A stretch of DNA of 27,534 bases from DATKXO01 sp035528995 (GTDB lineage: Bacteria; Planctomycetota; Phycisphaerae; UBA1845), in the NCBI GenBank assembly GCA_035528995.1, contig DATKXO010000398.1, positions 1-27,534 of the forward strand, given 5' to 3'. This document shows, piece by piece, positions 1 through 8,265 of this stretch. The notes below the pieces were generated by a model. It made no database searches. It was given only the letters and a program-made list of their open reading frames with translations, and was not told the origin of the DNA. The translations under genes were made by a program, and so were the position numbers. Every line of letters begins with the position of its first letter. Position 1 is the first letter of the stretch.

Positions 1-2811
1 GGCCTCCTGCAGGGCCATCTGGGCGGCGTGGAGCCCGGCTTCGACGTCCTCCAACTCGGTGCGCGAACTCTTGGTCGCGGCCGACAGGTCCTCTGATTCG
101 AGTCGGACCATCTGCCGCTGGCGGCGCAGGCCCATGGCGTCGGCCTCGAAATGCCGGGCGGCCGATTGCAGCCCGCCCAGTTGGCGGCGCCCCTCCAGGA
201 TGGCCCCCTCCGCCTCGGCGATGCGGCGCTGACTGTCCTGGGCCTCACGCTCGGCCTCGGCTTCGGCCGTCTGGACGGCGTGCAGCTCGCGGCGGAACGA
301 GGCGTTCGTCTCGGAAGCGGCCGACCGCTTCTCGGCGAGCTGACCGGCGAGCACCTTGGCCTCGGTCAACTGGGTTTGCAGTTGCGACCGGCGGGCGACC
401 ACGTCGTCGATCCGCTGCTGATGCTCGACGACCAGGCGCTCTCGGCAACGGTTCTCCTCCTCGATCTGTTCGAGCGACTGGCGGTTCTGCGAGCTGCGGG
501 TCGCGGCCTCGGCGATGTCCCGCTCGATCAGGGCGACCTCGCCGGCGATCAGGGGCTGCTCGTCGGTCAGGCGCCGGACGGCCTCGTTCACGTTGTCCAG
601 TGAGGCGCCGGCCTCGACCCGGGCGGTATGCGCGTCGTGGATCGCACCGCGCAGGTCCTGCTGGACCTCGTCCAGGTGGGTGGCCTCGGCGTCCATGCGC
701 TGCAACTGACCGGTAAGCACTTCGATCCGGCGCTCGAGGTCGACGAGCTGCTGGCCGATGTCGCGCAACTCGCTCTTGCGGGAGATGAGGCCCGCCCGGC
801 TGGAGGGCGGCCCGAGGATGATCCGCCCGTCGGGCTCGACGACCTGGCCGGCGAGGGTGACAAAGCGGTGTCCGTCAGTGTCTTCGCCGGCCATGTTCAG
901 GGCGGCCTCGAGCGTCTGGACCACGACGGTCTTGCCCAGCATGTGCCGGCTCAGACGGTCGAGTTCGTCCGGGAAACGGACGAAGTCCAGAGCCGGAGCG
1001 ACAAAGCCCGGCTGGGGGGAGAAGTCGCGAACGTTGATGACCGGGGGCAGGCGGTCCAGACAGATGGCCGTCAGCCGGCCGGCCAATCCCTCGAGGCGCG
1101 AGGGATCGGCCAGGAAGGCCCGGGTGTCGGACACCACCAGGTGCTGGTCGCTGTCTCCCACGGCGGCCTCGACCACCAGGGCGTGGATCATCTCGGCCTC
1201 GAAGAGGTCCGCGACCATGCCCTCGATACAGGCGAGCGCAGCGGCGTCCGGCGCTTCGGCCTTGGCCGCCAGGAGCTGGCGGACACCCTTCCCGACGCCC
1301 TCCATCTTCTGTTCCAGGTCGGTGAGCAACTGCCTGCGCGATGCCAAACCGCTGCGGAGTTCCTTGGCCGAGACGAGCTCGCGGGCCAGGTCGGCCTGCA
1401 GGCCGTGGACCCGGACGGCGTCGCGCTTCTTCTCCTCCAGGCGCCGCATCTGGTCGTCGATCAGGGACTCGACCTCGGCCTGGCGGGCCTCCAACTCGCT
1501 CTTGCGGTGGAGCAGGTCGTGGAGTTCCTGGCGGATCTGGGCGTCGCGCTGCGAGAGGCGCCCTTTTTGCCCTTCGAGCGAGTCGCGCTGTGTCTCGAGC
1601 CGGGCGATCTCGTTGTGCAACTGGGCGGTGCGCCGCAACAGCTCGATGACGCCGGCCTTCTCATCCTCCAACATGGCCTGGGCGGCGGTCAGGTCGGCCG
1701 ACAGGGTGTGGTCCTCGCCCAGGAGCCGCTCGATGGCGGCGTTCTGCTCGGCGATGCGGTTTTCGAGCTGATCCGTGTGCTCCCGTATGCGGGCCAACTC
1801 GGCGTCCAACTCCTGGCGCCGTTGCTGCTGGGTGGTCAGACGCTCTTGCGAGCGGACCAGATGCCGGCCCTCCTCGACCAGCCGGCGGCCGGCGCCGTCC
1901 ACCCGCTCCTCACAAGCGGTGATCTGCGATTGGGCCTGCAGGTACTGGTTTTCCGCGGCCGACAGCTCGGCGCTGAGGCGATCGGCCTCGCCGGTGAGCC
2001 GGACCGACTCGGTCTCGTTGAGGTCGATCCGCGTGCGCAGGGCGGTGGCGGCGTCCGAGGCTTGCTCGGCGCCGGCCCGCTGGTGTTCGATCTCCTGCGT
2101 CAGGCGGTGGTACTCGGCCAGCGAATAGGTGGATCGCAGCTCGCGAAGGCGGGCGTCGTAGGTCTGGAAGTTGCGGGCCTTGCCGGCGGCCAGCTTCACG
2201 CTGCGCAGGCGTCGCTCGACCTCGTCGATGATGTCGTTGACCCGCAGCAGGTTCTGCCGGGTTCGCTCGAGCTTGCGGAGGGCCTCGCGTTTGCGGGCCT
2301 TGTATTTGCTGATTCCGGCGGCCTCCTCGAAGACGAGCCGGCGTTCCGTGGTGCTGGATTGCAGCAGGGCCGCCACGCGACCCTGCTCGATCACGCAGTA
2401 CGCGTCGGTGCCGACCCCGGTGTCCATGAACAGCTCGCGGACGTCCTTGAGTCGGGCCGGTTCCCGGTTGATCAGATACTCGCTCTCTCCGGAACGGTAG
2501 AGCTTTCGCCCGACGGACACCTCGTCGCAGTCGAGGGGCAAGGCGCGGTCCGTGTTGTCGAACAGCAGGACGACCAGGGCCATCCCGCTGCTGCGGCGGC
2601 TCTCACAGCCGTTGAAGATCATGTCCAACATCTGCGAGCCGCGCAGCGACTTGGCCGACTGCTCGCCGAGGACCCATTTGAAGGCGTCCACGACGTTGCT
2701 CTTGCCGCAGCCGTTGGGGCCCACGATGCAGGTCACGCCGGGGCCGTAATCAAAGTCAACTTTGTCGGCGAAGCTCTTGAAGCCTGCAACCGAGATGCGT
2801 TTGAGGAACAT
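1..2811 (-). CDS. smc: Chromosome segregation protein SMC (partial, C-terminus beyond window)
   Basis: SMC is the ATPase subunit of the bacterial condensin complex (with ScpA and ScpB) that organises and separates sister chromosomes. Read on the minus strand from ATG 2811, the frame is open for 937 codons to the window edge. The Walker A loop GPNGCGKSN lies at residues 31-39 and the Q-loop at about Gln51. The conserved stretch FMDTGVGTDAY and, after it, FEEAAGISKYKARK precede a long charged coiled coil. A globular hinge spans about residues 525-680 (it contains LAGQVVEPDGR), and the returning coiled coil follows. The C-terminal head with the ABC signature and Walker B lies outside the window. 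AAGGAGG about 12 bases upstream supports this start. Full-length SMC proteins are about 1,150-1,250 residues, so about a quarter is missing. Long plus-strand open frames across this gene are antisense shadows. Confidence 0.96.
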   Translation of the reverse strand, partial: MFLKRISVAGFKSFADKVDFDYGPGVTCIVGPNGCGKSNVVDAFKWVLGEQSAKSLRGSQMLDMIFNGCESRRSSGMALVVLLFDNTDRALPLDCDEVSVGRKLYRSGESEYLINREPARLKDVRELFMDTGVGTDAYCVIEQGRVAALLQSSTTERRLVFEEAAGISKYKARKREALRKLERTRQNLLRVNDIIDEVERRLRSVKLAAGKARNFQTYDARLRELRSTYSLAEYHRLTQEIEHQRAGAEQASDAATALRTRIDLNETESVRLTGEADRLSAELSAAENQYLQAQSQITACEERVDGAGRRLVEEGRHLVRSQERLTTQQQRRQELDAELARIREHTDQLENRIAEQNAAIERLLGEDHTLSADLTAAQAMLEDEKAGVIELLRRTAQLHNEIARLETQRDSLEGQKGRLSQRDAQIRQELHDLLHRKSELEARQAEVESLIDDQMRRLEEKKRDAVRVHGLQADLARELVSAKELRSGLASRRQLLTDLEQKMEGVGKGVRQLLAAKAEAPDAAALACIEGMVADLFEAEMIHALVVEAAVGDSDQHLVVSDTRAFLADPSRLEGLAGRLTAICLDRLPPVINVRDFSPQPGFVAPALDFVRFPDELDRLSRHMLGKTVVVQTLEAALNMAGEDTDGHRFVTLAGQVVEPDGRIILGPPSSRAGLISRKSELRDIGQQLVDLERRIEVLTGQLQRMDAEATHLDEVQQDLRGAIHDAHTARVEAGASLDNVNEAVRRLTDEQPLIAGEVALIERDIAEAATRSSQNRQSLEQIEEENRCRERLVVEHQQRIDDVVARRSQLQTQLTEAKVLAGQLAEKRSAASETNASFRRELHAVQTAEAEAEREAQDSQRRIAEAEGAILEGRRQLGGLQSAARHFEADAMGLRRQRQMVRLESEDLSAATKSSRTELEDVEAGLHAAQMALQEA

Positions 2812-2829
2812 CGGCCGTGGGTACCTCCT

Positions 2830-3206
2830 TGTGCCCTACAGAACCGCCGATCCCTGGCATGTACGACTGCGGCCGGCCGCTGCGACCGAAGGTGGCGACT
2901 TGTTCGCCGCCGGTTGCTGCGACGCCGGCTCGCCGCGCCAGTGACGAGCCTCCATGCTGTCGAGAGCGCGGTAGACTATCACAACGGCGCTGCAATACAA
3001 AGAATTTATCGACCAGAGGGGCTGATTTTCTGCGGTCCAACCCGCCTGGAGATGCTGGTAAGCGGGGCACGTTTCCATTGACGACGCCTGACCGGCGCCG
3101 GGCAGCAGCGTCAGTCGCCCTCTCCAGCATCCAAGGAGCCGCGGGACATCGCCGCCCTCGCCCGGGACGTTGGGCAAGCTGATCGGAGCGTGCGTCGCCC
3201 AAGGTC
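2830..3206. other. Intergenic region between the sensor kinase gene and smc
   Basis: About 377 bases lie between the end of the kinase gene and the smc ribosome binding site. Short open frames exist on both strands, but none has a recognisable domain or a supporting ribosome binding site, and several run into the smc start. Apart from a weak promoter candidate at 2973-3000 I see nothing defined here. No convincing terminator with a U-tract is visible. Confidence 0.5.
2973..3000 (-). promoter_or_regulatory. Possible promoter for smc
   Basis: On the minus strand TTGTAT (3000-2995) and TAGTCT (2978-2973) are separated by 16 bases, about 160 bases upstream of the smc start. Both hexamers are imperfect matches to the sigma-70 consensus. 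This is a weak call made by eye. Confidence 0.25.
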
Positions 3207-4667
3207 CTACCCTTGACCCTGGTCATCCCGGCCGGCGGTTGGAGACTCCGGCAATTGGGACGTCTTCGACAGAAGTACGACCGTGATGCGGAAGCGGCCG
3301 TCGTCGGTCGATTCCGCGGTTATCCTCCCGCCCAAGCGCTCGACAATCTCCTTGCAGAGCGACAGGCCGAGCCCGCAGTGGGCCCCCACGTCCTTGCGAG
3401 CGGCGTCGGCTCGCCAGAATCGGTCAAAGACGTGATGGATCTGCTCGGCAGAGATCAGGCTGCCGGTATTCGAGACGATCAGTCGCAGTCGGCCGTCGTC
3501 CGCGGCGCAGTTGACGCCGATCTCGCCGCCCTCGTTCACGTGGTTGACGGCGTTCTCGAAGATGTTGCTCAGCACCAACTGCAGCCGGTCGGCATCCGTG
3601 TTGAACGTCAGATCGCGCTGGACCTCCCACTGCACGCGCAGCCGCCGGTCCGCGGCCGGCCCGTCAAAGGGGGCCCAGGCGTCCCGTATCAGTATGTCCA
3701 CTTGCACGGGGCGACAGTCGGGCTCGCGGCCGCCGGCATCCAGCCGCGTCAGCGCGAGAAGATTCTCCACCATCGTCTGGGTCTGTTTGCAGATCGACAG
3801 GCAATCGCCGATGGCCTCCCGGTGGGCACCGGCGCTTCGCTCGCGCGAGAGGGACACTTCCAGCGTGGAACGGATTCCGGCGAGCGGCGTGCGCAACTCG
3901 TGGGCCACGTCCGCGGTGAGCGTCTTCTCGCGGGCGAAGGCTGCTTCCAACCGGACCAGCAGGTCGTTCAGCCGACGGGTAACCGGCTCGAGTTCGAGCG
4001 GCGCGCGAGCCGGATCGATTCGCGCCGAAAGACATTTTTCGTCGATCCCTTCGATCTCATCCGCCATCCGTGAAACGGGCTTCAGGCCAAAGCGCACAGT
4101 CCAGGCCAATACGACCACCGAAAGCAGCGTCGCGGCACCGCCTACCAGCAGGAGCACGACACGCAGACTCCCCAGCGCAGCGTTTACGTTCTCGACGTCG
4201 CGTGCCAGCACGAGCGTCACCTGCCCCGGGACGGACGCGCCGGGATCTTCGTCGTCGAGGCGCGCCCGGAAGGTCAGCCCCGCGAGGCGGCCGGATCGCC
4301 CATCCGGCAGAACGCCCGGGCGGATGACCGTCTCATTCAGAGGCCCGTCAAGCCGAGGAAGATTCTCTCCGCCCAATGACGGCGAGCGCTCCACGGTCGC
4401 ACCGTCGGCGAGCCAGACCTGGAAGTACTCGGGTCGGTCCGGGCGCTCGAACTGCGCCATGTCGGTCTCGGTGAACTCGAGGTCGATCTGGTCTCCCTCC
4501 TGTTCGACCAGACTGGCCAGCGTCTGCACTCTCTGGCGCAAGGCACCGTCGAACTCCGCGAACAGCGAAGCCCGCATCATGACGTAGAGGGTCAGCGCCG
4601 CGGCCGATAGGACGACCGCCGTGCCCAGCGCCGTGCCCAGGAGCAACCGCCGCCGTATCGAAGGCAT
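3207..4667 (-). CDS. Sensor histidine kinase (HAMP, HisKA, HATPase)
   Basis: This is a membrane sensor kinase of 486 residues that would phosphorylate the response regulator encoded immediately upstream. Membrane helices lie at about residues 8-31 and 167-191, enclosing a periplasmic sensor region of about 135 residues. A HAMP linker follows (about 190-243), then the HisKA dimerisation helix with ADVAHELRTPLAG (phospho-acceptor His256). The ATPase domain has the N-box NIFENAVNH (about 368-376), the F-box FDRF and the G2 box GLGLSLCKEI. The G1 box reads SNTGSLIS, so the usual Asp of DxGxG is replaced by Ser; this occurs in some kinases of this class but deserves a note. The ATG overlaps the regulator stop by one base (TGATG), which implies translational coupling. 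The stimulus is unknown. The upstream PepSY protein and lipoprotein suggest an envelope signal. Confidence 0.93.
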   Translation of the reverse strand: MPSIRRRLLLGTALGTAVVLSAAALTLYVMMRASLFAEFDGALRQRVQTLASLVEQEGDQIDLEFTETDMAQFERPDRPEYFQVWLADGATVERSPSLGGENLPRLDGPLNETVIRPGVLPDGRSGRLAGLTFRARLDDEDPGASVPGQVTLVLARDVENVNAALGSLRVVLLLVGGAATLLSVVVLAWTVRFGLKPVSRMADEIEGIDEKCLSARIDPARAPLELEPVTRRLNDLLVRLEAAFAREKTLTADVAHELRTPLAGIRSTLEVSLSRERSAGAHREAIGDCLSICKQTQTMVENLLALTRLDAGGREPDCRPVQVDILIRDAWAPFDGPAADRRLRVQWEVQRDLTFNTDADRLQLVLSNIFENAVNHVNEGGEIGVNCAADDGRLRLIVSNTGSLISAEQIHHVFDRFWRADAARKDVGAHCGLGLSLCKEIVERLGGRITAESTDDGRFRITVVLLSKTSQLPESPTAGRDDQGQG

Positions 4668-5341
4668 CAGTGGCCCTCCCCGAGCATGTATCCCTGTCCC
4701 CGTCGCGTGTGGATCAGCCGGGGCAGGTCGGGCCGTTCGAGCTTCTTCCGCAGGTACCCGACGTAGACATCGACGACGTTGCTCTCGGCCGAGGCGTGGA
4801 ACTCGTACAGATGCTCCCAGATGTCGGTTCGCGACACGACCTGCCCGGCGCGCAGGGCGAGAAACTCGAGCAGGGCATACTCGCGAGCGGTCAGCTCGAC
4901 CGGATGCCCGCCTCTGCTGACGGTCCGGGCGGCGGTGTCGAGTTCCAGATCCCGGACCCGGAGGACGGGGTCGGCCCTGTCGTACTTGCGGCGCAGGAGT
5001 GCCCGGACGCGGGCGAGCAGCTCTTCAAAGGCGAAGGGCTTGACCAGGTAGTCGTCGGCCCCCAGGTTGAGCCCGCTGACGCGATCCTCGAGCGTGTCTC
5101 TGGCGGTCAGGAGCAGGACGGGGACGCGGTCGCCGATCTTTCGAAGGTGCTTGAGGATGGTCAGGCCGTCGACCCGGGGCAGCATGATGTCGAGCAGGAT
5201 CACGTCGTAGTCATTCGACTTGGCGTACCACAACCCCTCCTCGCCGTCGGCGGACGAATCGACCGCGAAGCCCGCTTCGCGGAGCCCCTGGCTGAGCGAC
5301 TTGCGGAGCGGTTCGTAGTCTTCGATCACCAGCAGGCGCAT
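4667..5341 (-). CDS. OmpR/PhoB-family response regulator
   Basis: A transcription factor of 224 residues, the partner of the adjacent kinase. The receiver domain (residues 1-115) has the acidic pair Glu7/Asp8, the phospho-acceptor Asp51 in LLDIMLPRVDG, Thr79 and Lys101 in YLVKPF. A winged-helix DNA-binding domain follows (about 125-222), with ELTAREYALLEFL and the end motif RLIHTRRGQGYML. The length is typical of the family. The gene ends in TGATG shared with the kinase start and begins 65 bases after the lipoprotein gene stop. No clear Shine-Dalgarno precedes the ATG. The family commonly autoregulates its own operon, but no direct repeat was identified here as its binding site. Confidence 0.95.
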   Translation of the reverse strand: MRLLVIEDYEPLRKSLSQGLREAGFAVDSSADGEEGLWYAKSNDYDVILLDIMLPRVDGLTILKHLRKIGDRVPVLLLTARDTLEDRVSGLNLGADDYLVKPFAFEELLARVRALLRRKYDRADPVLRVRDLELDTAARTVSRGGHPVELTAREYALLEFLALRAGQVVSRTDIWEHLYEFHASAESNVVDVYVGYLRKKLERPDLPRLIHTRRGQGYMLGEGH

Positions 5342-5406
5342 AGGGATTCACACGTCAGAACGGCCGCCCCCGCGACGACGATTCAAGTATACCCCGTCCG
5401 CGGGTG

Positions 5407-6144
5407 CTATTGCTCTTCGACGCCGATCAGCTCGACGTCGGCCTCCTCCTCTCTGGTGAGCACCTCTCCGACGCCCGGGCAGAAGAACTTGAACTCATTC
5501 ACGCCTGGGTCGAGCGGCGTGAAGTCCCGCGTCTGAAGGCAGTCATCGAACGAGCCGAAAGGCACGGTCACGGACTCGGTGAGGCTGACGACCTCGCCCC
5601 TGTCCTCGGCCACGCCGGGTGCGGTTTCCTGCTGGAAGACGTCCCCGATTTGGGGGTCCGCGGGCATGACGATGCCCGGCTGGGCGCCGTCGACACCGCC
5701 CTCCCACGAGCCCTCGGTGCTCACCACCTGGCCGTCCTCGAGCTCCCTGGAGTCCTCTCCGAAGTACCAGACGTTGCCGTCGCGGTCCTGGGCGTACCAG
5801 TCGAAGGTGTCCTCGATGGTTTCTCCATCCAGGGCGACCGTGTCGCGCACCACCGTGCAGGTGACGCCCAGAATCTCCCGCGTGTCGTCGGTGACCAGCA
5901 CCTCGACGCGCTCCAGCCCGTCCGGCTTTTCCCCTTCGTAGACGCGCATCGTTCCCGGCGTCAGGGGGAAGAAGGGATTGTCGACAACGGCCACGAAGTC
6001 GGCCGGATCGACCTGGGGTGTTCCATCAGCCGCAGCGTCGCCGGCCGACCCAGACCCCTGCGGCGAATTGCAGGCGGATGACCCGGTGAGCAGGCCAAGG
6101 ACCACAAGGAACGACAGGGCTCTCCGGTTGCTCTGCGTTTTCAT
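5407..6144 (-). CDS. Predicted lipoprotein of unknown function
   Basis: A protein of 245 residues with a short basic N-terminus, a hydrophobic stretch (about residues 9-21) and Cys25 in GSSAC. This fits a lipoprotein signal, although the position -3 residue is Ser rather than the usual Leu. The mature part is acidic and beta-rich. It starts with VVDNPFFPLTPGT and later has DWYAQDRDGNVWYFGED; this is the style of a conserved uncharacterised exported family that I recognise only in outline. It contains no catalytic motif that I can name. It lies 66 bases after the PepSY-repeat gene and 65 bases before the response regulator, on the same strand, so it probably belongs to the same operon. A role in the signal path of that two-component system is inference. 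Confidence 0.8.
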   Translation of the reverse strand: MKTQSNRRALSFLVVLGLLTGSSACNSPQGSGSAGDAAADGTPQVDPADFVAVVDNPFFPLTPGTMRVYEGEKPDGLERVEVLVTDDTREILGVTCTVVRDTVALDGETIEDTFDWYAQDRDGNVWYFGEDSRELEDGQVVSTEGSWEGGVDGAQPGIVMPADPQIGDVFQQETAPGVAEDRGEVVSLTESVTVPFGSFDDCLQTRDFTPLDPGVNEFKFFCPGVGEVLTREEEADVELIGVEEQ

Positions 6145-6210
6145 GGGTTCGCTCCTGCATCGGCGGCGCGGAACGGGCTCCGCCGATCGGCCGGGTGCTC
6201 GTCACGGTTG

Positions 6211-6936
6211 TCAATCGTCGTCGTCATCATCATCATCGCCGTCGTCGTCCGTGTCCTCGCGGACTTGTCCGGTCGGGAAGACGAGCAACTCCTTTTCCTT
6301 GCCGTCGACCTTGGCCTCGACTTCATACACGACGATCATCTTCCTGGCGACGACTACCTGGGCGCCGGGGGCGAAGTGCTTGGCGATGGCCGTGCGTACC
6401 GCAGCCGGAGCGTTCGCTACGGGGATGATCTCCTCGGTCTCGATCAGTGTGCCGTCCGCCGTGACGGCCGCCTCGTGCTTGGTGCCGTTCAGGGTCCACT
6501 TGGCCCCGTATACGATCACGCCGTCCTCGCTGTCGCGCTCCGCCCGGAGGACTGTTCCAGGTCCGGCGAGTTCGCGTAGCGCCTTCCGCGCCGGCTCCGG
6601 AACCTGGTCAATCGGGATACCCTCCTCATCGTCGTCCTCCTGCTCGATTTCCTTGCCGAGCAGGGTGCCGTCGGGGGCCACCTGGATCTCGATCTCCTGG
6701 CCGTCACGCAGGAAGTCGGCCTCGAAGACCGTCTTGCCGTTCTCGGTCTCGCGTTCGATCTCGGTGATCTTGGCGCCGGCGGCCTCACGCAGGATCGTCG
6801 CCCGGACGGCCTCGGGAACCTGGTCCAGCGTCAGCCCCTCCTCCTCGCCGCCGACAGCATTGAGGACGGGCACCAACAGCAGCCCAGCCAATCCCACACC
6901 CACCACCAAAGAAAGCTTTCTTGTCCGTCGCATCAT
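6211..6936 (-). CDS. Exported protein with three PepSY-like repeats and a poly-Asp tail
   Basis: I chose ATG 6936 because AAGGAGAACC sits directly before it and a signal peptide follows (basic MMRRTRK, then a hydrophobic run to about residue 27). The open frame extends further upstream without support. The 241-residue product has three tandem PepSY-like units at about residues 35-98, 107-168 and 171-227. Each begins with a helix of the type VPEAVRATI and ends with a strand and DGTL or PTGQ. The protein ends in an acidic tail of twelve Asp residues and one Gly (about 229-241). PepSY-like domains are often exported and sit beside two-component genes, as here. The tail could bind cations such as Ca2+, but that is inference. 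Confidence 0.85.
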   Translation of the reverse strand: MMRRTRKLSLVVGVGLAGLLLVPVLNAVGGEEEGLTLDQVPEAVRATILREAAGAKITEIERETENGKTVFEADFLRDGQEIEIQVAPDGTLLGKEIEQEDDDEEGIPIDQVPEPARKALRELAGPGTVLRAERDSEDGVIVYGAKWTLNGTKHEAAVTADGTLIETEEIIPVANAPAAVRTAIAKHFAPGAQVVVARKMIVVYEVEAKVDGKEKELLVFPTGQVREDTDDDGDDDDDDDD

Positions 6937-7092
6937 GGTTCTCCTTGCAAACCTCGGTTCCACTCGGGCCAATACAATGGAGCGCAGGCACACGCGCCCG
7001 CCCACCAACGCCCCGGAGGATAGCCTACGCAACATGAGAGCAGGATGAGAAGGGGCGGCCGGTCCGTCACACCTCCGCCGGCACTCGGTTTG

Positions 7093-7181
7093 GGGTGCCA
7101 CGGGCGGCTTGCCCGCCCGTGCGGTCTCTCGGGTGGGCGTATCGAGCACACACACTGGCAGGCAAGCTGCCAGTGGCACCC
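7093..7181. repeat. Twin-palindrome inverted repeat (REP/MITE-like)
   Basis: An 89-base element bounded by GGGTGCCAC (7093-7101) and its reverse complement GTGGCACCC (7173-7181). Each end holds its own perfect hairpin. The left one is CACGGGCGG-cttgc-CCGCCCGTG (7099-7121) and the right one CACTGGCAG-gcaag-CTGCCAGTG (7153-7175). The two loops, CTTGC and GCAAG, are complementary to each other. It lies between the methyltransferase stop and the PepSY-repeat gene. Such paired palindromes are typical of mobilised intergenic repeats, and the element could also act as a bidirectional transcription stop. Confidence 0.75.
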
Positions 7182-7211
7182 ACCTGAACCGTCACGCGCC
7201 CGCGAACCGGC

Positions 7212-8210
7212 CTACCGGGTTTTCGTTGCCTGAACGATCGAATTCATGCCCTGGTCGCGCCGCACGACGGTCACGTCGGCGAAGCCGGTCGCCTCCAGGT
7301 CTTCGCGAATCTCGTCGAATGTGAACGTGCCGCCTCCCTCGGTGGCCACCAGCATGTTGACCGCGAACAACGCCCCGTACGAGGGAGAGGTCCGCGAGCC
7401 GTCCATCAGCACGTCGCGGATGAGGATGCGGCCACCGTCGGCCAGCGCCCGGGCGATAGCCGCAAACAGGCGGCGGTTCTGCTCGCGAGAGTTCTGATGC
7501 ACGATGGCGCCGACCCAGGCGAGGTCGGCGCCCGTTGGAAGAGGGTCCACGAGAAAGTCGCCGGCGACGAGTCGGACTCGATCGGTCAACCCCGCCGACG
7601 CCATCCGCCGCTCGGCCAAGGGGATGACGCTGGGCAGGTCGAAGAGGGTGGCGGTCGCGTCGGGATTGGCTTGCAGCAGCGCGATCGTCCAGGTGCCGGA
7701 GGCCCCGCCGATGTCCAGCAGGTGGCCGAACTCGGGCGGGCCGATCTCCCGGATCAAGCCGGCGGCCACCGGCCCGGACACGTCGTGCATCGCGCCGATG
7801 AAGGCGGCCTCGTCGGCCTGCTCGCCCCGGATGCTCGGCTTTCGCTCGGCGGGCTTGCCTGAACGGATCACTTCGGCCAGTTGGGCCCAGCGGCGCAGGC
7901 AGTTGGCCTGATGCTGCACCATGGCCAGAACGCTGTCAGCCCCGTCGGGCGTCAGGACCGGCTCGACGTCGGCGGCCAGCGCGTACCGGCCGTCATGCTT
8001 GTCCAGCAGTTCCAGTGCCACCAACGCATCGAGCAGGACGGTCGTGCCGCGGAGGTCGGCCGTCAGCCGATCGGCCGCCTCCTGCGCGGTGAGCGGATGA
8101 TCCGCCAGGAGGCGGAAGACATCCAGGTCCGCCGCCGCGGCTAGAATGCAGGAGGCCTGGTAGCGACTGGCCGTCGCCAGGACCGCATCCGGCGTCCATC
8201 GTGTGGCCAT
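7212..8210 (-). CDS. SAM-dependent O-methyltransferase (Methyltransf_2 type)
   Basis: A methyltransferase of 332 residues. An N-terminal helical dimerisation/winged-helix region (about 10-110) precedes a Rossmann domain with motif I LLDIGGASG (164-172), acidic Asp191 in LFDLPSV, and AGDF (216-219). His238 in IVHQN sits near the position of the catalytic His of plant-type O-methyltransferases. The C-terminal region is typical of the family, ending with a stretch of the form TGFADVTVV. The methyl acceptor cannot be predicted. ATG 8210 is preferred over an upstream start at 8315 because GGAG lies 8 bases before it and the longer form would overlap the oligopeptidase gene. It starts 55 bases after that gene stop, so the two are likely cotranscribed. 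Confidence 0.88.
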   Translation of the reverse strand: MATRWTPDAVLATASRYQASCILAAAADLDVFRLLADHPLTAQEAADRLTADLRGTTVLLDALVALELLDKHDGRYALAADVEPVLTPDGADSVLAMVQHQANCLRRWAQLAEVIRSGKPAERKPSIRGEQADEAAFIGAMHDVSGPVAAGLIREIGPPEFGHLLDIGGASGTWTIALLQANPDATATLFDLPSVIPLAERRMASAGLTDRVRLVAGDFLVDPLPTGADLAWVGAIVHQNSREQNRRLFAAIARALADGGRILIRDVLMDGSRTSPSYGALFAVNMLVATEGGGTFTFDEIREDLEATGFADVTVVRRDQGMNSIVQATKTR

Positions 8211-8265
8211 GGTAATGCTCCGTTGCCGGGCGACCGGCGGGTTTGGCGCCGCGTCAGGGCGGCGA

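Noticed and set aside
628..3081. Plus-strand open frame of 817 codons
   Set aside because: It is antisense to smc, has repetitive low-complexity composition and no recognisable domain. The minus-strand frame is unmistakably SMC.
3180..3206. Terminator after the kinase gene
   Set aside because: Only a 5-base-pair inverted repeat (CAAGG/CCTTG) and no U-tract.
2756..3226. Minus-strand frame of 156 codons between the kinase gene and smc
   Set aside because: It overlaps the smc start and ribosome binding site and has no recognisable domain.
6937..7179. Longer start for the PepSY-repeat protein
   Set aside because: It would place 81 residues before a clear signal peptide and read through the twin-palindrome repeat. 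A good ribosome binding site supports 6936.
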